Of a stretch of DNA of 64,000 nucleotides, positions 42,393 through 51,425 are shown piece by piece. The position numbers and the translations under genes were made by a program. Under the pieces are notes generated by a model. It saw nothing but the letters and a program-made list of their open reading frames with translations. It made no database searches and was not told the origin of the DNA. This stretch comes from Candidatus Poribacteria bacterium (GTDB lineage Bacteria; Poribacteria; WGA-4E; WGA-3G), in assembly GCA_022827885.1 (NCBI GenBank), contig JAJEIP010000117.1, positions 1-64,000 on the forward strand. The letters run 5' to 3'. Positions within the stretch are counted from its first letter, which is position 1. Each line of letters begins with the position of its first letter.

Positions 42393-42640
42393 TGTCTATC
42401 AATTACAGTCGGTTACGCTCACTCAGAGCACGAAAGTTGATACGTGCTTTGAAAAAAGATGGGTTTTATGAAGAAAGAAGCAAAGGGGCCCTCCGTCTTT
42501 TTAAGCATATAGATGGACGGAGAACAACCATCCATCTCCACAATATGGGACAAACTTTTGCTATTGGTACGCTAAAAGCTATCATTGAGGAGCAGGCGCG
42601 ATGGACTGAGACAGACCTTGAACGTCTTGGACTACTTTAA
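42392..42640 (+). CDS. hicA: HicA-like toxin, catalytic His region altered
   Basis: This 82-aa protein belongs to the double-stranded-RNA-binding-like HicA family: LRARKLIRALKKDGFYEERSKGALRLFKH, TIHLHNMGQTFAIGTLKAIIEEQ. Active HicA mRNA interferases normally carry a GSHH-like motif in which the first His is catalytic. Here it reads GALR, so activity is doubtful. The order antitoxin-toxin is the reverse of the common hicA-hicB order. Confidence 0.78.
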   Translation: MSINYSRLRSLRARKLIRALKKDGFYEERSKGALRLFKHIDGRRTTIHLHNMGQTFAIGTLKAIIEEQARWTETDLERLGLL

Positions 42641-42686
42641 TCTTGCTACACCCAACCGGATAATAAATCATTATAGGAATTAAAAA

Positions 42687-43853
42687 TTGTCTGCGACATT
42701 AACACTCCCACACACAATAATTACAGGCGCAGGCGCGTCCGAGAACGTTGGCGAACAGGCGAAGCAGCTCGGCGCGACGAATGCCCTCATCGTGACGGAT
42801 CCGGGCATTGCTAAGATCGGATACGCCGACGAAATCGCCCAGAATTTGAAAAAGGCAGGAATAGCGTCCTCATGCTTCTCCGATGTAACACCCGATCCAA
42901 CTTTACAGAACGTGCAAGACGGCTTAAAGCAATATGCTGATGAAGCCTGTGATGTCATTGTAAGCATCGGTGGCGGAAGTGCGATCGACTGCGGAAAAGG
43001 CATCGCCATGAAGCTGACGAACGACAGGGACTTCGCCGATTACATGGGGGTGGACAAAATCCCGAATCCGGGTGCCCCTCTCATCGCGATACCGACCACA
43101 GGCGGAACAGGCAGTGAAGTCTCCAAAGTTACTGTCATTACTGACACTGAACGGAATGTCAAGATGATGCTCAGTAGTCCGTGTCTGTTGGCATCTGTTG
43201 CCCTTGTGGATCCGATGTTATCCCTGACAACCCCACCGCACCTGACGGCGGCGGTCGGTGTAGATGCCTTGACGCATGCAATAGAGGCATACATCTCCAA
43301 ACGCGCCCAACCGATAACCGATGCCCTCGCCTTGAAGGCAATTGATATGATTTCCCGTTCGTTGCGGCAGGCGTGGGCGGACGGTGAAAACATCCCTGTC
43401 CGCACGGATATGATGATCGGGGCGTCTATCGCAGGGATGGCGTTCAGCAATTCATCTGTGGCTTTAGTTCACGGGATGTCGCGTCCCATCGGTGCGTATT
43501 TCCACATCCACCACGGATTATCAAATTCGGTATTGTTACGGGATGTGATGGCATTTAGCGTCGTCGGTGCCCCTGCCCGCTTTGCCGATATTGCATCTGC
43601 TATGGGTGAACCGATTGACGGATTGTCTCCGATGCAGCAAGCGGACGCAGCGATTGACGCTGTGGAACGGCTTGTCACCGATATTCAGATGCCACGACTC
43701 GGTGAAATCGGCATTGACAGGGAGAAGTTCGAGGCGGTCATTGAACAGATGGCAGCGGACGCGATTGCGAGTGGAAGTCCTGCTAACAATCCACGACAGG
43801 CTACGGTTGAAGAGATCGTCGCATTGTATCGGAAATGTTTTGCCGTCCTTTGA
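42687..43853 (+). CDS. Iron-containing alcohol dehydrogenase family
   Basis: This 388-aa enzyme has the NAD-binding GGGSAIDCGKGIA, TTGGTGSEVSKVTVI, and metal-site His in LTHAIEAYIS and VHGMSRPIGAYFHIHHG. Members reduce aldehydes or oxidise alcohols and hydroxy acids. The start is TTG in the context AGGAATTAAAAA-TTG. The neighbours downstream (2-hydroxyacid dehydrogenase, HyuA, mannonate dehydratase-like) suggest a hydroxy-acid catabolic set. Confidence 0.9.
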   Translation: MSATLTLPHTIITGAGASENVGEQAKQLGATNALIVTDPGIAKIGYADEIAQNLKKAGIASSCFSDVTPDPTLQNVQDGLKQYADEACDVIVSIGGGSAIDCGKGIAMKLTNDRDFADYMGVDKIPNPGAPLIAIPTTGGTGSEVSKVTVITDTERNVKMMLSSPCLLASVALVDPMLSLTTPPHLTAAVGVDALTHAIEAYISKRAQPITDALALKAIDMISRSLRQAWADGENIPVRTDMMIGASIAGMAFSNSSVALVHGMSRPIGAYFHIHHGLSNSVLLRDVMAFSVVGAPARFADIASAMGEPIDGLSPMQQADAAIDAVERLVTDIQMPRLGEIGIDREKFEAVIEQMAADAIASGSPANNPRQATVEEIVALYRKCFAVL

Positions 43854-43901
43854 GGTCAACAACGGTCCTCAGAAGTTTGTCTGGAATTCAAGTTGTTTCT
43901 A

Positions 43902-43910
43902 TGCTAAAAT
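43902..43910 (+). promoter_or_regulatory. Putative extended -10 before the 2-hydroxyacid dehydrogenase gene
   Basis: TGCTAAAAT sits 58 nt before the GTG start with no good -35. Similar TGC-extended -10 boxes are at 23438 and 32661. Confidence 0.4.
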
Positions 43911-43967
43911 AGAATACCTAAAAATAAAAAATCTTAGTTTGACTGTGATTTATGGAAGGAACGCCTT

Positions 43968-44927
43968 GTGAACAAGCTTAAAATCGTTGTTCCCGGTGAT
44001 TCACCACCGCAAATCCAAGGTTCACCACATCTGGAACGTCTCGAACCCTATGGCGATGTCGTTCTTTATACCGACCGACCTGAAACCCTCGAAGAGAAAA
44101 TTCGCCGTGCTGAAGAGGCAGATATCCTCATCAATTCACGCGGCATCGTCAAATGGCCCGCAGAAATCCTCTGCCAACTCCCCAAACTCAAATTAATTTC
44201 GCTCTGCTCCATCGGCACCGATATGATTGGGCTTGATGAAGCGAAAAAGCGTGGAATTACCGTTTGCAATCAACCCGGACGCACCGCCCCGGTTGTAGCG
44301 GAGCACGGGTTTGGACTGATGTTCGCGCTTGCCAAACGGGCGGCATTCCTCACAGCGTCTATGAAGGCGGGTGAATGGCCCCGGATGGACAACATCTATC
44401 TTCAAGGAAAGACCTTGGGAATTATAGGCACTGGGCATATCGGTGCGGAGATGGCACGCCTCGGCAGCGCAGTTGGGATGAACGTTATCGCTTGGACGTA
44501 CCACCCTTCAGCGGCACGCGCAGCAGAATTAGGCGTTCAGTTTGTTTCCCTGGATGAACTCCTCCAGACTGCCGATGTTGTGAGTCTGCACGTCAGATTG
44601 ACAGAGGAGAGTCATCATCTCATTGGGGAACGTGAACTCGGTTTGATGAAACAGGGCGCGCTCCTAATCAACGTCGCGCGTGGCGGCGTCATTGATACAG
44701 ACGCGTTGGTTGCTGCGTTGAACGGTGGGCACCTCGGCGGTGCCGCTATTGATGTCTACGATCAGGAACCACCCCCTGCGGACCACCCGCTTTTGGAATG
44801 CGAGCAGGTAATTTTGACCCCACATTGTGCGGACATGACCCCTGAAGGCGTTGAACTTCTTAATGAGGGCGCGGTGGACAATATTCTCGCTTTTCTGCAA
44901 GGCACACCCCAGAATGTGGTTGAATGA
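43968..44927 (+). CDS. D-isomer-specific 2-hydroxyacid dehydrogenase
   Basis: This 319-aa NAD-dependent enzyme has LGIIGTGHIGAEMARLG for nucleotide binding and the catalytic set Arg (INVARGGVI), Glu (DVYDQEPPP) and His (LTPHCADMT). It starts with GTG preceded by GGAAGGA. Only 1 nt separates its stop from the HyuA gene. Which hydroxy acid it uses is not clear. Confidence 0.9.
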   Translation: MNKLKIVVPGDSPPQIQGSPHLERLEPYGDVVLYTDRPETLEEKIRRAEEADILINSRGIVKWPAEILCQLPKLKLISLCSIGTDMIGLDEAKKRGITVCNQPGRTAPVVAEHGFGLMFALAKRAAFLTASMKAGEWPRMDNIYLQGKTLGIIGTGHIGAEMARLGSAVGMNVIAWTYHPSAARAAELGVQFVSLDELLQTADVVSLHVRLTEESHHLIGERELGLMKQGALLINVARGGVIDTDALVAALNGGHLGGAAIDVYDQEPPPADHPLLECEQVILTPHCADMTPEGVELLNEGAVDNILAFLQGTPQNVVE

Positions 44928-44928
44928 A

Positions 44929-47034
44929 ATGGAGCATCGACCGGATTTGATAGTTAAAAATATTGGGGTTGATACGGGTGGCACTTTCACAGACATTGTG
45001 ATGCGTATTAAGGGTGATCTGTTCACACACAAAGTCCTATCCACGCCACAGAATCCCGCCCTCGCCGTCATACAAGGTGTGAGTGAAATCTTGCATCAGC
45101 ACGACACCGCTACTGAACGGAAACCGGACATTGTCCACGGATCGACAGTCGCAACGAACGCACTTCTTGAGCGCAGGGGGGCGCGTATCGCCCTCGTCAC
45201 GACGAAGGATTTTGAGGACATTTTGGAGATAGGGAGACAGGCACGTCCGGACCTCTATGATTTCTTCGTGGAACGACCCGCGCCGCTTGTCCCTGCCGAT
45301 AGACGCTTCGGTATATCGGAACGCACACTGCACACAGGTGAAATCCAGATTGAGATTGAACCCAGCGATTTAGAAATGCTCACGTCTGAACTCTCTGCAT
45401 TGGAACTGGATGCCATCGCCGTCTGTTTCCTCTTTGCCTACGTCAACCCACACAACGAACAGATTGTTGCGAACTATCTTTCACGGCTCGGTATACCTGT
45501 CTCATGTTCACACGAGGTCTTACCGGAATATCGGGAGTATGCGCGGTTCAGCACCACTGTAGCGAACGCGTATATCCGTCCCACTTTGGAACGGCATCTC
45601 TCTACGCTGATCGATGCTGAACGGTTCCCAGCCACCTTCCGTTTGATGCTTTCTAATGGCGGTTGTATTTCAGCAAGAAATTTTGAATCCGCGGGGATCC
45701 GCACGGTCCTTTCCGGGCCCGCCGGTGGTGTTATTGGGGCGTATCAAGTCGCCAAGGCTGCTGGCTACGACCAGATCATCACGTTTGATATGGGTGGCAC
45801 TTCAACGGATGTGAGTCTCTGCAATAGCGGGATTTCCCTCACGACCGAGAGCACGATTAGTGGACTCCCGATCAAAGTGCCACTGATTGATATTCACACC
45901 GTCGGTGCGGGGGGCGGTTCTATTGCGACTGTGGATGCAGGCGGCGCCCTACGCGTCGGACCGGAAAGTGCCGGTGCAGATCCGGGTCCGATATGTTACG
46001 GAAACAACGGGACGGATGTGACGGTAACCGATGCCAACCTTTACTTAGGACGGATCGCAGCGACCCAGTTCTTAGGCGGTGCGATGTCCCTTGATGTCAA
46101 TAAGCCCCGCAGACACATTGAAGAATTTGCAAAACGTCTTGGCGTTCCACCGCTACAAGCGGCGGATGGCATCCTGAAGATCGCTAACGCGGCGATGGAA
46201 CGCGCCATTAAGGTCATCTCTGTTGAGCGTGGGTTTGATACGCGCGATTTCACACTCGTCTCCTTCGGCGGTGCGGGCGGTTTGCATGCCGCATTTATGG
46301 CGGAGAATCTCGGCATTGGGACTGTGCTTGTTCCACCAAATGGCGGTTTGCTCTCTGCTTACGGGATGCTCTTCGCAGATGTCGTTAAAGATTACTCGCA
46401 GACAGTGCTATGGCAGTTTTCGGAAACACGCCATCGCGATGATCGTAGGACTTCCGAGGAAAAGAACCGCGAAGGGAACGCGAATCTTGTTGAGGCGTTG
46501 AACGCTGGTTTTGATACACTCTTAACCCGGGCAGAAAATGAGATGAAGAATGAGGGATTCGCGCCGCACCAACTTAAAGTTGACCGTTCGCTCGATATGC
46601 GGTATCAGGGACAGTCTTATGAGTTGAATATCCCATGTTTTACCGCAGCATCTGAGCCTGCAACCGAGGTCGTAGAAACCCTTGTTAAAAAGTTTCACGC
46701 TGCGCATGAGCGTCGGTTTGGCTATGCCCGGACCGATGCCCCAGTGGAAGTGGTGAATCTTCGCCTTACAGCGACTGGAGAGACCGACAAACCGCCCATC
46801 GCAGCAGTTCCACTCGCCGATGCTGATGCCGCTGAGGCGTTTACGGTCCAAAATCCTGTTATCTTTGAGGGTGAGGCACTCCCAACGAATTTCTATCGCC
46901 GTGAGATGTTGCGTCCCGGCAATCGAATCATAGGTCCTGCGATTGTCACAGAATTTAGCGCGACAACTGTAATACCCCCGCATTTCTCCGCCGTTGTTGA
47001 TGGCTACCAGAATCTTATTTTGACTAAAAAATAG
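44929..47034 (+). CDS. Hydantoinase/oxoprolinase HyuA-type subunit
   Basis: This 701-aa protein has the ASKHA-fold ATPase motifs GVDTGGTFTDIV, HGSTVATNALLERRGA, LSGPAGGVIGAY, ITFDMGGTSTDVSL and VSFGGAGGLHAAF. HyuA works with a HyuB subunit in ATP-dependent ring opening (N-methylhydantoin, oxoproline) or ketone carboxylation. No hyuB is found in the window. ATG 44929 lies 1 nt after the preceding stop. Confidence 0.9.
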   Translation: MEHRPDLIVKNIGVDTGGTFTDIVMRIKGDLFTHKVLSTPQNPALAVIQGVSEILHQHDTATERKPDIVHGSTVATNALLERRGARIALVTTKDFEDILEIGRQARPDLYDFFVERPAPLVPADRRFGISERTLHTGEIQIEIEPSDLEMLTSELSALELDAIAVCFLFAYVNPHNEQIVANYLSRLGIPVSCSHEVLPEYREYARFSTTVANAYIRPTLERHLSTLIDAERFPATFRLMLSNGGCISARNFESAGIRTVLSGPAGGVIGAYQVAKAAGYDQIITFDMGGTSTDVSLCNSGISLTTESTISGLPIKVPLIDIHTVGAGGGSIATVDAGGALRVGPESAGADPGPICYGNNGTDVTVTDANLYLGRIAATQFLGGAMSLDVNKPRRHIEEFAKRLGVPPLQAADGILKIANAAMERAIKVISVERGFDTRDFTLVSFGGAGGLHAAFMAENLGIGTVLVPPNGGLLSAYGMLFADVVKDYSQTVLWQFSETRHRDDRRTSEEKNREGNANLVEALNAGFDTLLTRAENEMKNEGFAPHQLKVDRSLDMRYQGQSYELNIPCFTAASEPATEVVETLVKKFHAAHERRFGYARTDAPVEVVNLRLTATGETDKPPIAAVPLADADAAEAFTVQNPVIFEGEALPTNFYRREMLRPGNRIIGPAIVTEFSATTVIPPHFSAVVDGYQNLILTKK

Positions 47035-47052
47035 GAAAGGAAAAATTAAAAT

Positions 47053-48246
47053 ATGAAGATTACGGATGTAAAAACGATTTTGACGGCACCGAATGGCACT
47101 CGGCTTGTCGTTGTTAAGATTGAAACGAGTGAACCGGGTTTATACGGGATCGGGTGTGCGACATTTACACAGCGTCCGCTCGCTGTAGCCACCGCAGTCG
47201 ATGAATATCTCAAACCTTTTCTCATCGGAAAAGATCCGGCGAACATAGAGGACATTTTCCAGACCAGTTTCGTCAGCTCCTATTGGCGGAACGGTCCAGT
47301 GCTGAACAATGCCCTCAGCGGCGTGGACATCGCCTTATGGGACATCATGGGCAAGCGTGCCAACATGCCTGTCTACCAATTGCTTGGCGGTAAATGCCGA
47401 GAGGCAGCGACACTGTATGCACACGCAGGCGGTAGCACTTTTGAGGAGGTGGAGGAGAACATCCGCCGTTATATGGAGCAGGGGTATCGCTATGTCCGCG
47501 CACAGGTGGCAATACCGGGGTATTCGACGTATGGTGCAGGCAGTCGGAGACGGAGTTCACCCGCTTTTGAACCGACACCTTATGTCAATACCGTCATCAA
47601 ACTCTTCGACCATTTACGGACACATCTCGGCGACGAAATAGAACTCCTTCACGACGTGCATGAACGCATCCCGCCCATCCAAGCGATTAATCTCGCGAAA
47701 GGACTGGAGCCGTATAACCTCTTTTTCCTTGAAGACCCGTTTGCGCCTGAAGACGTTGACTATTTCCAACTCATGCGTCAACAGACGAGTATCCCGATTG
47801 CGATGGGTGAATTGTTCAACAATCCGAATGAATACGTCCACCTTATCAAGGATCGGCTTATCGACTTTATTCGGGTGCATATCTCACAAATCGGGGGTAT
47901 CAGTCCTGCGCGTAAACTCGCGGCGTTCTGTGAATTCTTCGGTATTCGCACGGCATGGCACGGTCCTGGCGATGTCTCTCCGGTTGGACATGCCGCCAAT
48001 GTTGCGTTGGATCTCGCATGCTATAACTTCGGTATTCAGGAGCAGCATGTCTTTGGCGAAAACACCAAAGAGGTCTTCCCGGGGTGTCCCGAAATTCGAG
48101 ATGGCTGTTTTTGGGTAAATGAGGCACCGGGTCTCGGTATCGATGTAGATGAAGAACTCGCAGCACGCTTCCCGTTCCCAGAGGATCCGCTTAACGGCGG
48201 TTGGGCACCCGTGCGGCGGATGGACGGCACAGTTATCCGGCCATAG
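47053..48246 (+). CDS. Mannonate dehydratase-like enolase-superfamily enzyme
   Basis: This 397-aa protein resembles ManD/RspA-type dehydratases: LYAHAGGSTFEEVEENIRRYMEQGYRYVRAQ, the PGYSTYG loop, HDVHERIPP, FLEDPFAPED, MGELFNNPNEY, VHISQIGGI and WHGPGDVSPVGHAAN. Substrates are C6 sugar acids such as D-mannonate or D-gluconate. It differs in subgroup from the enzyme at 19736-20881. The start context is AGGAAAAATTAAAAT-ATG. Confidence 0.88.
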   Translation: MKITDVKTILTAPNGTRLVVVKIETSEPGLYGIGCATFTQRPLAVATAVDEYLKPFLIGKDPANIEDIFQTSFVSSYWRNGPVLNNALSGVDIALWDIMGKRANMPVYQLLGGKCREAATLYAHAGGSTFEEVEENIRRYMEQGYRYVRAQVAIPGYSTYGAGSRRRSSPAFEPTPYVNTVIKLFDHLRTHLGDEIELLHDVHERIPPIQAINLAKGLEPYNLFFLEDPFAPEDVDYFQLMRQQTSIPIAMGELFNNPNEYVHLIKDRLIDFIRVHISQIGGISPARKLAAFCEFFGIRTAWHGPGDVSPVGHAANVALDLACYNFGIQEQHVFGENTKEVFPGCPEIRDGCFWVNEAPGLGIDVDEELAARFPFPEDPLNGGWAPVRRMDGTVIRP

Positions 48247-48291
48247 ATCTCAATTTTAGGAAAAACATAAGTCTTGATCCCAGGCATGGTA

Positions 48292-48312
48292 GGTGCGGTT
48301 TCTAACCGCACC
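48292..48312. repeat. Palindrome family A between convergent genes
   Basis: GGTGCGGTT-TCT-AACCGCACC is a perfect 9-bp stem in the 88-nt space between the dehydratase gene and murB. It could serve as a bidirectional transcript end. GGCATGGTA precedes it, close to GGCCTGGTA before 25593. Confidence 0.8.
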
Positions 48313-48334
48313 GGATTCCCAGCAAAGTGGCTGA

Positions 48335-49246
48335 TTAGTCATCAAACCCCAACCGTTTCACTTCTGTCTGTAGCGAGATCCCTGTCTTTTCACGCACTTG
48401 TTGTTGGATATACGCAACCAAATCTAACACATCCGCCGCCGTTGCGTTGTCGATATTGAGGATAAAATTGCCGTGGACCGTGGACACCTCTGCACCCCCG
48501 ATACGATGCCCTTTCAGACCGCTGACGTCAATCAGCCGTCCTGCGGAATCGCCAGGTGGATTTTTGAACATACATCCGGCATTCTCTTCGGCGAAGGGTT
48601 GCGTTTCGACTTTCTGCTTGTAAAACGCTTGCATCCGTGCCGTGATTGTATCGGCGTCTCCGGGTTCGAGTCTCAGCGTCGCGCCTGTGACACAGAAATA
48701 AGCGTCCAAGCCGCTGCGTCGGTATTCAAATTCTGCTTCGGCGTGGGTTAACGGGACAAGTTCACCCGTATCAGTCATGACTGTGACATCTGTGACGACA
48801 TCTCCGAAACTGCTCCCCCATGCGCCGGCGTTCATAATCAAGGCACCGCCGACGGAACCGGGGATACCGAGCGCGAATTCCACACCACTCAGACCCTGTC
48901 GCGACATTGTTTTTGAGAGTCGTGGTAATGAGAGACCTGCGCCGACCGAAACAACGTTCCCATCGACCTGTAGTTTCGCTAACTCCCCGACTAACCTAAT
49001 ACCGATGCCGTTGAAACCGGTATCGCTCACCAGCAGATTTGAGCCGCGACCGATGATGGCAACTGGAACCTCCCACTGTCGATGGAAACGTGCCAGTGCT
49101 GCCAATTGGCTTACCGTGCTAACTTCGATGTAAGCGGTCGCTTCGCCACCGATGCCGAAGTAGGTGTGTTTCGCGAGGGGTTCTCCAAACCGGACCCGTG
49201 AACCTGAATCCTTTATGATGTCCAGCAGCGCATCTTTCCACTCCAT
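48335..49246 (-). CDS. murB: UDP-N-acetylenolpyruvoylglucosamine reductase
   Basis: This 303-aa FAD enzyme of peptidoglycan synthesis has HTYFGIGGEATAYIEV, IGRGSNLLVSDTGF, LGIPGSVGGALIMNAGAWG and the catalytic Ser region AGCMFKNPPGDSAGRLID. Its presence implies a peptidoglycan-type wall. The gene is followed by palindrome family A. Confidence 0.95.
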   Translation of the reverse strand: MEWKDALLDIIKDSGSRVRFGEPLAKHTYFGIGGEATAYIEVSTVSQLAALARFHRQWEVPVAIIGRGSNLLVSDTGFNGIGIRLVGELAKLQVDGNVVSVGAGLSLPRLSKTMSRQGLSGVEFALGIPGSVGGALIMNAGAWGSSFGDVVTDVTVMTDTGELVPLTHAEAEFEYRRSGLDAYFCVTGATLRLEPGDADTITARMQAFYKQKVETQPFAEENAGCMFKNPPGDSAGRLIDVSGLKGHRIGGAEVSTVHGNFILNIDNATAADVLDLVAYIQQQVREKTGISLQTEVKRLGFDD

Positions 49247-49259
49247 ATCGCCATTCCTC

Positions 49260-50095
49260 TTAGTAATTTTTGATAAACAATTCTTTCCCTTTTGCCGCGT
49301 TCCGTTGCCGGTAATTGTTCATTCCGTATTGTAGTGTCCATTCCTGAATCTCAGCGAAATCGAAGAGGTCCCTAATGACGGGCGAGTCGTCATAAGTAAT
49401 TAACCATTTGTGGGGGCATTCCCTCATATTCTCAGCAAATTGCACATGGTCAAAAGCCGTATGCAGTGCGCCTCTCACCCCGTACAGTTTCGACGCAGTT
49501 GCCTTCCAATAGGGCGGATCAAGAAAGATAAATACATCGGGGTCTCCATCTTGAAAAGTGCATCGGTATAATCTCCGTTCGTGATTTTGACACTGGAAAG
49601 ATAGGGGCAAATGTTTTTTACACGTTCAATGGATGAATCCGTAAAACGTTTCTCATAGGCAGATTGTGAATATCCGCCGGAATCCACCGTGCCAGAAAAA
49701 GTAATGCGATTGAGCACAAAGAAGCGCACAGCACGTTGAAATTCACAGAGTAATTCTCGGTTTTGGCTCAGTTCATCTTTTGCCTCTGTTAATTCTTCAA
49801 ATAAGGTTCGTCCGTTTGTGGAAGTTGTGTGTTTTTCTCTGAGTGCGTCCACTAAACTGGGCCCATGATCTCTTGCCTGTTTCCAAAAACAGTAAAGGTC
49901 GTAGTTGAGATCGTTGATCCAATAGGATTTAATATGGTTTTGAAAGAGGCTTCGGATCGCAAAAAAGACAGATCCCCCACCCACAAAAGGCTCTCGGAAT
50001 TCCGATATATTCACCGGAATCAGCGGCAAGATCTGTTTGAGTGCTCTTGATTTCCCTCCTGGATACCGTAGTGGGCTTTTGGCTAATTTACGCAT
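49260..50095 (-). pseudogene. Dam-type (D12 class) DNA adenine methylase, frameshifted
   Basis: The N-terminal part (50095 to about 49556) has the SAM motif LRYPGGKSRALK..FREPFVGGGSVFF. The C-terminal part (about 49560 to 49260) has the catalytic FLDPPYW and WLITYDDSPVIRDLF. They lie in different frames. The frames meet at GCACTTTTCAAG near 49553-49564. One extra T would restore GDYTDALFQDGDPDVFIFLDPPY. Either the gene is broken, the read has an error, or frameshifting occurs in the T run. Upstream, a second gene remnant ends at 50131, so it may once have been a restriction-modification pair. Confidence 0.85.
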
Positions 50096-50130
50096 GGCGA
50101 CCGGTTATCCATATTTCTAATCTATTATTT

Positions 50131-50337
50131 TCACTTGCTTAGCCCATAGACCTGTGCTTGATTTACGTCAAATCGGGTTATATCATACGCTTCAAATTTC
50201 TCTGGGTTGAGATGTGGTATATATGTCGCATCTCTTATGAAGCCTTTCAGATAGAGTGTCGGCACGAGTTTTCTCCGTGTGTTTTCGTCAATTGAATTTG
50301 GGATAATGCCAATTATACACGGATATGAAGGACAATT
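50131..50337 (-). pseudogene. C-terminal remnant of an unidentified gene upstream of the methylase
   Basis: The minus strand is open for 68 codons from after TGA 50338-50340 to TGA 50131-50133. No ATG is present, only a GTG at residue 24. It reads like true protein (ENTRRKLVPTLYLKGF, then RDATYIPHLNPEKFEAYDI). It ends 35 nt before the methylase start. It may be the tail of a restriction enzyme or other partner lost by deletion. The family is not recognised. Confidence 0.45.
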
Positions 50338-50340
50338 TCA

Positions 50341-50702
50341 AGGGGAATTGTGGGAACTATAACGTGGCATCCGGCTTGGCAAGATCGGTGAGGTTAAATG
50401 AAGATTAATTTATTAATTCGGTAATTTCTGAACGTGCGATAAATCGCACTACTACGAACCAACCCGTTTGTAGTAGGGAAACCATTCATTGCCCGTCTAT
50501 TACCTAATTATTTTCTGAAACTTCACGAAGTCTCGCCTACCGATATTAATTTTCTATAAACATATCCTGTCGCTTAGAGAAAAAATAAAAAACGAACCTT
50601 TTCCAAACAGACTTGACTAAAAAAGCAGAACACAATTGTGGACGCCTTTCAAAAAGTATTCGAGGCATTCATAAAATCAAAACTTCAATAGGAGAAATGA
50701 AA
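50341..50702. other. Intergenic region with repeat fragments
   Basis: No gene is seen. GCACTACTACGAACCAA near 50446 matches the interior of the MITE-like element at 15231-15379, and TTGTAGTAGGG follows. The end (AATAGGAG) is the ribosome-binding region of the next gene. Confidence 0.45.
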
Positions 50703-51218
50703 ATGAAGCAGAAAATGTTGACAATCGGTGCAATCGCAGTTATCGCAATCGTAGGTTTGTTTGTTTTTGAACACGCAACGTCAGCACAGCGTCCCGACCG
50801 AGACGCACAAGGGCAACGTGGAAACCGTCAGGGCGGTCAGCGAGGCGGCGGTGGAATGGCAGGAATGATGAACCCGGCGTCTTTAGTCGATAATTCTTGG
50901 GTCGATTTGACTTTCACGCTGAAAGTCGATGATGAGACACTTGTGAAGGCACGTCCTATCTATCAGATGGCTCGCGATAAATTTCAAGCGAAGGTGAAAG
51001 AGGCACAGGCATCGGGTGATATGAGAGCCGCTATGTCGGAGATGCAAAGTTTTGCGGCAACCGTCGGGAAAGAGTTCCAAGCGAACCTCAAAGAGGTATT
51101 GACCGAAGAGCAGATGACGAAACTCAACGAATTGACGAAAGAGCGTCAGATGGAACAGCAGGCCCGTATGAACCGTTGGCGTGGCGGTGGCGACCGTCGC
51201 GGTGGTGGTAGACAGTAA
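50703..51218 (+). CDS. Exported Spy/CpxP-like helical protein, Gly/Arg-rich
   Basis: This protein of about 171 aa has a signal peptide (MKQKMLTIGAIAVIAIVGLFVF..ATSAQ). A Gly/Gln/Arg-rich segment follows, then a long helical region (ARDKFQAKVKEAQASGDMRAAMSEMQSF, VLTEEQMTKLNELTKERQ), and a Gly-Arg tail. The helical part with LTEEQMTKL resembles LTxxQ-type periplasmic chaperones and metal sensors. ATG 50703 fits AGGAG 8 nt upstream. ATG 50697 is also possible. A terminator follows at 51264. Confidence 0.75.
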   Translation: MKQKMLTIGAIAVIAIVGLFVFEHATSAQRPDRDAQGQRGNRQGGQRGGGGMAGMMNPASLVDNSWVDLTFTLKVDDETLVKARPIYQMARDKFQAKVKEAQASGDMRAAMSEMQSFAATVGKEFQANLKEVLTEEQMTKLNELTKERQMEQQARMNRWRGGGDRRGGGRQ

Positions 51219-51263
51219 TCATTGCCCAACAGCAAACGCAAATCTCATTCGTTATTACAGGTT

Positions 51264-51294
51264 AGGTCGGGTTTGCCCGACCTTTCTCGTTTTA
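51264..51294 (+). terminator. Rho-independent terminator of the Spy-like gene
   Basis: AGGTCGGG-TTTG-CCCGACCT is an 8-bp perfect stem, followed by TTCTCGTTTT. Confidence 0.8.
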
Positions 51295-51329
51295 AGGCGA
51301 TTTTTGTAGGAGCGAGTGTTTTTGCTTGG

Positions 51330-51383
51330 GGTTTTTGCAATGTAATACAAGGAATGGATTTAGTCTCTCCCCAGACTAAATCC
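51330..51383. repeat. Second copy of 24-nt leader repeat followed by an 11-bp hairpin
   Basis: Positions 51330-51353 equal 18208-18231. Then GGATTTAGTCT-CTCCCC-AGACTAAATCC (51356-51383) forms a perfect hairpin. Here the leader is not followed by a gene on this strand. It may be a relic, or the 3' structure of the minus-strand gene ending at 51426. Confidence 0.7.
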
Positions 51384-51425
51384 GGTATTTCTGCGGATTT
51401 CCCCATGCTCGCGATTCTCCAAAAA

